Of a stretch of 64,000 nt of DNA, positions 25,398-31,852 are shown in pieces. Where the stretch lies: positions 124,001 to 188,000 of the forward strand of contig NZ_QJKD01000009.1 of NCBI RefSeq assembly GCF_003201875.1, in the 5' to 3' direction. The translations under genes were made by a program, and so were the position numbers. The notes under the pieces are model-generated. The model was not told the DNA's origin, searched no databases, and saw nothing but the letters and a program-made list of their open reading frames with translations. This stretch comes from Hungatella effluvii (GTDB lineage: Bacteria > Bacillota > Clostridia > Lachnospirales > Lachnospiraceae). Each line of letters opens with the position of its first letter. Positions within the stretch are counted from its first letter, which is position 1.

Positions 25398-26012
25398 TTA
25401 CTCCGCAATTGCCTGAAATACTTCCTGTTTTTTTACTCCATAGTCCAGTGCTTCCTGGTGGCTGGAGAAGTAGAGATCCACGGTGTGGCCGTCCACTCCG
25501 CTTCCGATGTCCTCCACAGTATAAACGGTTTCACCGATCATCACCTTTGTTCCAAGGGGAAGTACGGTGATGTCTGCTGATATGGTGTGGTTTGCCTGCG
25601 GCACGGTACCGGAATAGGTGAGGCCGCTGCCGCCGGAACATTGACTGCAACCGCAGTATCCGGTGGTCTTGAAGATTCCAAGGGACTCTCCCTTTTTATA
25701 TCCTCCGAAGGTTTCTTCCACCGGTTTCTCCTCTTTTTTCGGGATTCCGGGGCCGATCTCTTCGCTGGTGCTTTCTTCCGGTACTGTGATGACCTTTGCC
25801 GCTTTGGCGGCTCCGTCTTTGTAAATATGCAGTTCAACCGCTGCAGTCTCGTCTGATTCCGCGCTGTCCTTCAGCCACCCTGTAATATGGTTTTCATCCA
25901 CGGCCGTGAGAGCGCCCTTTTCTTCGGCAGCCAGAGCCGTTATGGATAAAAGCAGAGTACAGAGGAGCGTCACACACAGCATCAGAAGAAGCTTTCCTGA
26001 TTTCTTTTTCAT
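25398..26012 (-). CDS. secreted 3D-domain protein (2)
   Basis: A 204-aa paralogue of the gene at 24441-25169. Signal peptide at residues 1-29; a charged linker (EEKPVEE region about 90-100); then the 3D domain with CGCSQC, ISADITV, VEDIG and HTVDLYF, so the three Asp are conserved. GAGGTAAATC precedes the ATG. It probably cleaves or binds wall glycan; substrate unknown. Its own sigma-A promoter lies upstream. Confidence 0.85.
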   Translation of the reverse strand: MKKKSGKLLLMLCVTLLCTLLLSITALAAEEKGALTAVDENHITGWLKDSAESDETAAVELHIYKDGAAKAAKVITVPEESTSEEIGPGIPKKEEKPVEETFGGYKKGESLGIFKTTGYCGCSQCSGGSGLTYSGTVPQANHTISADITVLPLGTKVMIGETVYTVEDIGSGVDGHTVDLYFSSHQEALDYGVKKQEVFQAIAE

Positions 26013-26086
26013 GATTTACCTCGCAATATTATGATTTTTCTGTGAAATATGATAGAAAAATGTGTTGTTATGGTGTATCAATTTTC

Positions 26087-26114
26087 ATTATATTACAAAA
26101 CTGTTAAATGTCAA
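26087..26114 (-). promoter_or_regulatory. sigma-A promoter of the second 3D-domain gene
   Basis: On the minus strand TTGACA (26114-26109), a 16-bp spacer and TATAAT (26092-26087). Confidence 0.85.
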
Positions 26115-26147
26115 GGGAATACTGGCAATACGTTTGTAACATTTGTC

Positions 26148-26421
26148 ACAGTTCCCCGCCCCCGCCGCCCTCTGCTTTCCGTTCTGTCCCGGCTGGCTCC
26201 TTCCAGTTCCAGTTTCGGGCATAAGCATTTCTAAACGTGCAGAATTTTTCTAAAAGCCAGGGAAAATTCCCAAACTCGCTGTGCTCAGACAGGTGGATAT
26301 TTCCCCTGAACGAAAAATCCTGCGCGTTAAGAATTGCTAATACCCTGTAAAGTCACAGGAAAAGCCAAGGAGCCAGCCGGGACCGAACGGGAAGCAGAGG
26401 GTGGCGGGGGCGGGGAACTGT
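26148..26421. repeat. 274-bp palindromic element, copy 2
   Basis: Arms 26148-26202 and 26367-26421 are complementary at 52 of 55 positions, two of the three differences being G-U compatible. The 159-nt core 26206-26364 matches the core of the 18257 element. The arms of the two copies do not resemble each other. It lies between the divergent 3D-domain and hrcA transcription units, upstream of the hrcA promoter. No ORF is supported in it. Confidence 0.92.
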
Positions 26422-26512
26422 AGCGAACATTTGTCTTATTTTAATAAAATGCTTTATAATTTATAAAGAAGAAGTTCACAGAAAATTCTCAAAAAATTTT
26501 CAAGCGTATGTA

Positions 26513-26541
26513 TTGACAAATGAGGGAAAAAAGAATATATT
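26513..26541 (+). promoter_or_regulatory. sigma-A promoter of the hrcA operon
   Basis: TTGACA (26513-26518), 17-bp spacer, TATATT (26536-26541). CIRCE starts 15 bp downstream. Confidence 0.9.
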
Positions 26542-26555
26542 ATGAAATGAAGATG

Positions 26556-26582
26556 TTAGCACTCCCAAACGTTGAGTGCTAA
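26556..26582. promoter_or_regulatory. CIRCE operator
   Basis: A perfect TTAGCACTC-N9-GAGTGCTAA, the HrcA binding site. It covers the predicted transcription start, so HrcA would autoregulate the hrcA-grpE-dnaK-dnaJ operon. Confidence 0.98.
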
Positions 26583-26612
26583 CAGGAAGACTCAGAAAGG
26601 AAGTGTGGCGGG

Positions 26613-27662
26613 TTGAACGATAAGGACCAGTTGGACGGCCGTAAGGTTACGATCTTGAAGGCCATTATTAAAACGTACTTAGAAACCGGCGAACCGGTTG
26701 GTTCCAGAACTATTTCCAAGTACACCGATCTGAATTTGAGTTCAGCCACGATCCGGAATGAGATGTCTGATCTGGAGGAGCTGGGATACATTGTACAGCC
26801 GCATACGTCGGCCGGGCGGATTCCCTCCGATAAGGGATACCGCTTTTATGTGGATCAGATCATGCAGGAGAAAGAAGAAGAGTTTACTGAAATCAAGGAG
26901 CTGATGCTAAAGCGTGTGGACCGGGTCGAGCTTCTGCTGAAGCAGATGGCAAGAATCCTGGCGCAGAACACGAATTACGCGGCTTTGATCAGTGCTCCCC
27001 AGTATCACAGAAACAAGCTGAAATTTATCCAGCTGTCCAAGGTTGATGATGGAAAGCTTCTGGTGGTCATCGTTGTAGAGGGAAATATGATTAAGAACAC
27101 CATGATCCCCGTCAGCCAGCAGCTAAGCGATGAAGGGCTTTTAAATCTTAACATTCTTCTTAATAATGCCTTAAACGGGCTGACCATAGAGGAAATCAAT
27201 CTGGACGTGATCAGCAGATTAAAGGAGCAGGCCGGCATACACAGCGAGGTGGTCGACCGGGTTCTGGGCGAGGTTGCGGAAGCAATCCGGGCGGACGACG
27301 ATGATTTGCAGATTTACACCAGCGGTGCCACGAACATTTTCAAGTATCCGGAGTTAAGCGACGGAGAGATGGCAAGCCGTCTGATCGGTACGCTGGAACA
27401 GAAAGAACTCCTTCAGGAGCTGGTCGATGATGTGAACAGTTCAGAGAGCAGTTCGGGAATTCAGGTCTATATCGGCGAGGAAGCGCCGGTGCAGACGATG
27501 AGGGACTGCAGTATCGTCACAGCGAATTACGAGCTGGGCGAGGGCTTGAGGGGAACGATCGGTATCATCGGTCCAAAGCGTATGGACTATGAAAAGGTTT
27601 TGAATACGTTGCGGAATCTCATGACGCAGCTGGATTCGATCCTGAAAAAAGATGAAAGGTGA
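26613..27662 (+). CDS. hrcA: heat-inducible transcription repressor HrcA
   Basis: A 349-aa CIRCE-binding repressor. The N-terminal winged helix (GEPVGSRTISKY, SSATIRNEMSDLEELGY) and the QPHTSAGRIPS motif are conserved. The start is TTG at 26613, 10-15 bp after AAAGGAAG. The gene follows a perfect CIRCE. Its stop overlaps a GTG that could be an alternative grpE start. Confidence 0.96.
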   Translation: MNDKDQLDGRKVTILKAIIKTYLETGEPVGSRTISKYTDLNLSSATIRNEMSDLEELGYIVQPHTSAGRIPSDKGYRFYVDQIMQEKEEEFTEIKELMLKRVDRVELLLKQMARILAQNTNYAALISAPQYHRNKLKFIQLSKVDDGKLLVVIVVEGNMIKNTMIPVSQQLSDEGLLNLNILLNNALNGLTIEEINLDVISRLKEQAGIHSEVVDRVLGEVAEAIRADDDDLQIYTSGATNIFKYPELSDGEMASRLIGTLEQKELLQELVDDVNSSESSSGIQVYIGEEAPVQTMRDCSIVTANYELGEGLRGTIGIIGPKRMDYEKVLNTLRNLMTQLDSILKKDER

Positions 27663-27673
27663 AGGGAAGAACA

Positions 27674-28342
27674 GTGAGCAGCGAAGAGACGAGAATAGAA
27701 GAGGAACTGGTAGAAGAGGCCATGAAGGCTGAAGACGCCGGTTCCGTTGAAAAGGAAATAGAAAAAGGCGATAAAGAGGCCGCGGAGACAGACGCGTGTG
27801 CCGAGGACGCCGCTGAGGAAAAAACCGGAGAAGAAGAGCCGGCAGAAGAAACGCAGGCAGAACCGGAGAAGAAAGGATTTTTTGGAAAGAAGAAAGAGAA
27901 GAAAGATCCGAAAGACGCCAAGATAGAGGAACTGACCGACCGTCTGCAGCGGAATATGGCCGAGTTCGATAACTATAGAAAGAGAACCGAAAAAGAAAAA
28001 TCTGCCATGTTTGAAATCGGCGCCAGAGATATTATTGAAAAGATACTTCCGGTTGTCGACAATTTCGAGAGAGGCCTTGCAGCCGTTCCGGAGGAGGATA
28101 AGGGCGCTCCGTTTGCAGAAGGAATGGAAAAAATATATAGACAGCTTATGAAGACGCTGGAAGATGCAGGTGTAAAACCGATCGAAGCGGTGGGTCAGCC
28201 ATTTGACCCGAATTTCCACAACGCAGTGATGCATATTGATGACGAATCCCTTGGCGAGAATACGATCGCCATGGAACTTCAGAAGGGTTATACCTACCGG
28301 GATACCGTGGTGAGACACTCCATGGTTCAGGTAGCCAATTGA
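27674..28342 (+). CDS. grpE: nucleotide exchange factor GrpE
   Basis: GrpE releases ADP from DnaK. The 222-aa protein begins with an acidic, Glu/Ala-rich extension (about 1-75), then the coiled-coil dimer (about 80-130) and the beta domain with GVKPIEAVGQPFDPNFHNAV. GTG 27674 was chosen, with GAAGGGA upstream; GTG 27659 overlapping the hrcA stop is also possible. It continues the CIRCE operon. Confidence 0.94.
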   Translation: MSSEETRIEEELVEEAMKAEDAGSVEKEIEKGDKEAAETDACAEDAAEEKTGEEEPAEETQAEPEKKGFFGKKKEKKDPKDAKIEELTDRLQRNMAEFDNYRKRTEKEKSAMFEIGARDIIEKILPVVDNFERGLAAVPEEDKGAPFAEGMEKIYRQLMKTLEDAGVKPIEAVGQPFDPNFHNAVMHIDDESLGENTIAMELQKGYTYRDTVVRHSMVQVAN

Positions 28343-28351
28343 CTGTGAGCA

Positions 28352-28421
28352 CTTAGCGAGGTTCTTTCGAGCTTAGTGCGAACGTCGTTCACGAATCTTA
28401 GCGAGGTCTTCTCGAGCTTAG
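28352..28421. repeat. duplicated 25-bp hairpin motif between grpE and dnaK
   Basis: CTTAGCGAGG...CGAGCTTAG occurs at 28352-28376 and again at 28397-28421, 45 bp apart, with two internal differences. GTTCAC (28387-28392) and GTGAAC (28426-28431) bracket the second copy. Each unit can form a small hairpin. Confidence 0.8.
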
Positions 28422-28484
28422 ATGAGTGAACATACCCGTAAGCATAAAATTTATTCAATTACAATATTTCAGGAGGAAAAAACT

Positions 28485-30356
28485 ATGGGCAAGATTATTG
28501 GTATTGACTTAGGTACTACTAACAGCTGTGTGGCTGTTATGGAAGGTGGAAAACCGGTTGTTATTCCGAACAGTGAGGGTGTAAGAACAACACCATCTAT
28601 CGTAGCATTTACAAAAAACGGTGAGAGACTGGTAGGTGAGCCTGCAAAGCGTCAGGCGGTTACCAATGCGGACAGAACCATCTCTTCCATTAAGAGACAT
28701 ATGGGTACAGACTACAAGGTAGCGATCGACGGAAAGAACTACACACCGCAGGAAATCTCCGCGATGATTCTGCAGAAGTTAAAAGCAGACGCAGAGGCTT
28801 ATCTGGGCGAGAAGGTAACAGAGGCCGTTATCACGGTTCCTGCATACTTCAACGACGCACAGCGTCAGGCAACCAAGGACGCAGGCAGGATTGCCGGTCT
28901 TGATGTAAAGCGTATTATCAACGAGCCGACGGCAGCAGCGCTGGCATACGGCCTTGACAATGAAAAAGAGCAGAAGATCATGGTATACGATTTAGGCGGC
29001 GGTACATTCGATGTTTCCATCATCGAAATCGGCGACGGCGTAATCGAAGTACTTTCCACAAACGGCGACACCCGTCTGGGCGGCGATGATTTCGACAACC
29101 GCATCACCCAGTGGATGGTAGACGAATTCAAGAAGACAGAGGGCGTAGACTTATCCGGTGACAAGATGGCTATGCAGAGATTAAAAGAAGCTGCAGAGAA
29201 GGCTAAGAAGGAATTATCTTCCTCCACAACCACCAACATCAACTTACCGTTCATCACTGCTACGGCAGAAGGCCCGAAGCATCTCGATATGAACTTAACG
29301 AGAGCGAAATTTGATGAACTGACACTCGATCTGATCGAGCGCACGGCTGTTCCGGTACAGAACGCATTAAGAGATGCCGGAATCACATCTTCCGAGCTTG
29401 GAAAAGTTCTGCTGGTAGGCGGTTCCACCCGTATGCTGGCAGCACAGGAAAAAGTAAAACAGCTGACAGGAAAAGAACCGTCCAAGACCTTAAATCCTGA
29501 CGAGTGTGTGGCGATCGGCGCCAGCATCCAGGGTGGTAAGCTGGCAGGCGATGCCGGCGCAGGCGATATTCTTCTTCTGGACGTTACTCCACTGTCCTTA
29601 TCCATCGAGACCATGGGCGGCGTAGCGACAAGACTGATTGAGAGAAACACCACAATCCCGACAAAGAAGAGCCAGATCTTCTCCACAGCGGCTGACAACC
29701 AGACTGCGGTTGATATCCACGTTGTACAGGGCGAGAGACAGTTCGCAAGAGATAACAAGACACTCGGCCAGTTCCGCTTAGACGGAATTCCGCCTGCAAG
29801 AAGAGGCGTTCCGCAGATCGAGGTTACCTTTGATATCGATGCCAACGGTATCGTAAACGTATCCGCTAAGGATCTTGGAACAGGCAAGGAACAGCACATC
29901 ACCATCACTTCCGGCTCCAACATGTCCGATGATGATATCGATAAGGCTGTAAAAGAAGCGGCTGAATTCGAGGCTCAGGATAAGAAGCGCAAGGAAGGCA
30001 TTGATGCGAGAAATGACGCCGACTCCATGGTATTCCAGACAGAGAAGGCTTTACAGGAAGTAGGCGACAAGATAGACGCCAATGATAAGGCTGCCGTAGA
30101 AGCTGATTTAAACGCTTTAAAAGAAGCCATCAACAGAGCTCCGATCGAAGAGATGACAGACGCTCAGATCGAAGATATTAAGGCAGGCAAAGAGAAGCTG
30201 ATGAACAGCGCTCAGGCACTGTTTGCAAAAGTATATGAGGCTGCCCAGGGTTCTGCAGGTGCCGGCCCTGATATGGGCGCTGGCGCGGATAGCGCAGGCG
30301 GCGGAGCTTCCTATCAGGACAGCGATGTAGTTGACGGAGACTACAAAGAGGTGTAA
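28485..30356 (+). CDS. dnaK: chaperone DnaK (Hsp70)
   Basis: A 623-aa Hsp70. ATPase motifs IGIDLGTTNS, VYDLGGGTFDVS and LVGGSTRM, then the substrate domain from about 385, and a Gly/Ala-rich tail (GAGPDMGAGADSAGGG). Start 28485 has AGGAGG 8 bp upstream and opens with MGKIIGIDLG; an in-frame ATG at 28422 adds a non-conserved leader. It acts with GrpE and DnaJ encoded beside it. Confidence 0.98.
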   Translation: MGKIIGIDLGTTNSCVAVMEGGKPVVIPNSEGVRTTPSIVAFTKNGERLVGEPAKRQAVTNADRTISSIKRHMGTDYKVAIDGKNYTPQEISAMILQKLKADAEAYLGEKVTEAVITVPAYFNDAQRQATKDAGRIAGLDVKRIINEPTAAALAYGLDNEKEQKIMVYDLGGGTFDVSIIEIGDGVIEVLSTNGDTRLGGDDFDNRITQWMVDEFKKTEGVDLSGDKMAMQRLKEAAEKAKKELSSSTTTNINLPFITATAEGPKHLDMNLTRAKFDELTLDLIERTAVPVQNALRDAGITSSELGKVLLVGGSTRMLAAQEKVKQLTGKEPSKTLNPDECVAIGASIQGGKLAGDAGAGDILLLDVTPLSLSIETMGGVATRLIERNTTIPTKKSQIFSTAADNQTAVDIHVVQGERQFARDNKTLGQFRLDGIPPARRGVPQIEVTFDIDANGIVNVSAKDLGTGKEQHITITSGSNMSDDDIDKAVKEAAEFEAQDKKRKEGIDARNDADSMVFQTEKALQEVGDKIDANDKAAVEADLNALKEAINRAPIEEMTDAQIEDIKAGKEKLMNSAQALFAKVYEAAQGSAGAGPDMGAGADSAGGGASYQDSDVVDGDYKEV

Positions 30357-30383
30357 GATAGTCTGGTCAGTTGACAGGGCTTT

Positions 30384-30417
30384 GGAAAAAGTGTTGTAGT
30401 GATACAGCACTTTTTCC
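30384..30417. other. 15-bp GNRA hairpin between dnaK and dnaJ
   Basis: The arms 30384-30398 and 30403-30417 pair with a single G-U, closed by a GTGA (GNRA) loop, and the 3' arm ends in a five-T run. It may be a partial terminator or mRNA-stability element setting the DnaK:DnaJ ratio. Confidence 0.8.
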
Positions 30418-30495
30418 GCAGTTTTCATATTTGGTTGTCCGGCAGGCATGAAGGGCCGGGACCAGGTAAAGCGATGAGTGAAAGGTAGACCTAAG

Positions 30496-31635
30496 ATGGC
30501 AGAAAAGAGAGATTATTATGAAGTCCTCGGCATTCCCAAAGACGCAGACGATGCGGCGATTAAGAAGGCCTACAGGGCATTAGCAAAAAAATACCATCCT
30601 GATACGAACCCCGGCGACGCTGCCGCAGCGGAGAAGTTTAAAGAAGCTTCCGAGGCGTACAGCGTGCTCAGTGATCCCGATAAGAGACGCCAGTACGACC
30701 AGTTTGGTTCCGCTGCGTTTGACGGAAACGGCGGACCGGGCGGATTTGGCGGTTTCGATTTTTCCGGCGCAGATATGGGAGATATCTTTGGCGATATCTT
30801 CGGCGATATTTTTGGCGGCGGACGATCCAGAAGCGGTGCCCGTTATAATGGACCATCGAGGGGCGCCAATGTCAGGACCAGTGTCCGGATCACATTTGAA
30901 GATGCGATTTTCGGATGCGAAAAAGAGATCGAGCTTAATTATAAAGAGGAATGTGCGTCGTGTCACGGAAGCGGGGCGAAAGCGGGAACCTCACCCGTTA
31001 CCTGTCCGAAGTGTAACGGAAAAGGTAAGATCATGTATACCCAGCAGTCCTTCTTCGGTCAGGTACAGAATGTCCAGACTTGTCCGGACTGCGGCGGAAC
31101 AGGCCGTATCATAAAAGAAAAATGTCCGGATTGTTATGGAACAGGATATATTACGAAGCGTAAGAAGTTTAAGGTCACGATTCCTGCGGGCATCGATAAC
31201 GGACAGAGCGTGCGTCTGGCCGGAGCCGGTGAACCGGGAACCAATGGCGGAGAGCGGGGCGATTTACTGGTCGAGGCCGTAGTATCCGGCCATCCGATCT
31301 TCAAACGTCAGGATACCAGCATTTTCTCCACCGTGCCGATTTCCTTTACCAGGGCGGCGCTGGGCGGTCCGATCCGCATCAAGACGGTGGATGGAGACGT
31401 GGAATACGAGGTGAAGGCCGGAACCCAGACAGACACCAAGGTCCGCTTAAAGGGCAAGGGCGTTCCGTCTCTGAGAAACAAGGCAGTCCGCGGCGACCAT
31501 TATGTCACACTGGTTGTACAGGTGCCGGAGCGTATGAATGAGGCTCAGAAGGAGGCGCTGCGCAGGTTCGATGAGGCGATGGGCGGCGACAGTTCCGAGG
31601 GCGAGAAGCATAAGAAAAAAGGAATTTTTAAATAG
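30496..31635 (+). CDS. dnaJ: chaperone DnaJ (Hsp40)
   Basis: A 379-aa DnaJ: J domain with HPD in KKYHPDTNP, Gly/Phe-rich region with GDIFGDIFGDIFGGG, four CxxCxGxG zinc modules, and the C-terminal substrate domains. ATG 30496 begins MAEKRDYYEVLG and follows AAAGGTAG; a GTG at 30478 adds six residues. End of the HrcA-controlled operon. Confidence 0.97.
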   Translation: MAEKRDYYEVLGIPKDADDAAIKKAYRALAKKYHPDTNPGDAAAAEKFKEASEAYSVLSDPDKRRQYDQFGSAAFDGNGGPGGFGGFDFSGADMGDIFGDIFGDIFGGGRSRSGARYNGPSRGANVRTSVRITFEDAIFGCEKEIELNYKEECASCHGSGAKAGTSPVTCPKCNGKGKIMYTQQSFFGQVQNVQTCPDCGGTGRIIKEKCPDCYGTGYITKRKKFKVTIPAGIDNGQSVRLAGAGEPGTNGGERGDLLVEAVVSGHPIFKRQDTSIFSTVPISFTRAALGGPIRIKTVDGDVEYEVKAGTQTDTKVRLKGKGVPSLRNKAVRGDHYVTLVVQVPERMNEAQKEALRRFDEAMGGDSSEGEKHKKKGIFK

Positions 31636-31649
31636 CAGTTATCGATAAG

Positions 31650-31681
31650 GCCGTCATCAGGCAGTAATCCCTGATGGCGGC
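31650..31681 (+). terminator. dnaJ operon terminator
   Basis: GCCGTCATCAGG (31650-31661) pairs with CCTGATGGCGGC (31670-31681) with one mismatch, followed by ATTTTC. Confidence 0.75.
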
Positions 31682-31763
31682 ATTTTCATTTACTGATAAT
31701 TCTCGCAAAAAATTATGAATCCTTACAATTTTATACAATACACAAAATATAATTGGTTCTATC

Positions 31764-31792
31764 TTGTAAAAAACAGTAAAAACCAGTAGAAT
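31764..31792 (+). promoter_or_regulatory. sigma-A promoter of the GGDEF gene
   Basis: TTGTAA (31764-31769), 17-bp spacer, TAGAAT (31787-31792). Confidence 0.65.
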
Positions 31793-31852
31793 AGGAATCA
31801 GTAAAAGAAACATATCAGTTTCGGTTTTGGGGAAATCCGGAAAGGGTAAGGG

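Noticed and set aside
28422..28484. N-terminal extension of DnaK
   Set aside because: The extension is not conserved, and AGGAGG lies immediately before the standard start at 28485.
28865..29923. 352-codon ORF antisense to dnaK
   Set aside because: Long antisense frames in dnaK are a known codon-bias artefact, sometimes misannotated as glutamate dehydrogenase. The sense protein is clearly DnaK and the antisense frame has no ribosome binding site or domain.
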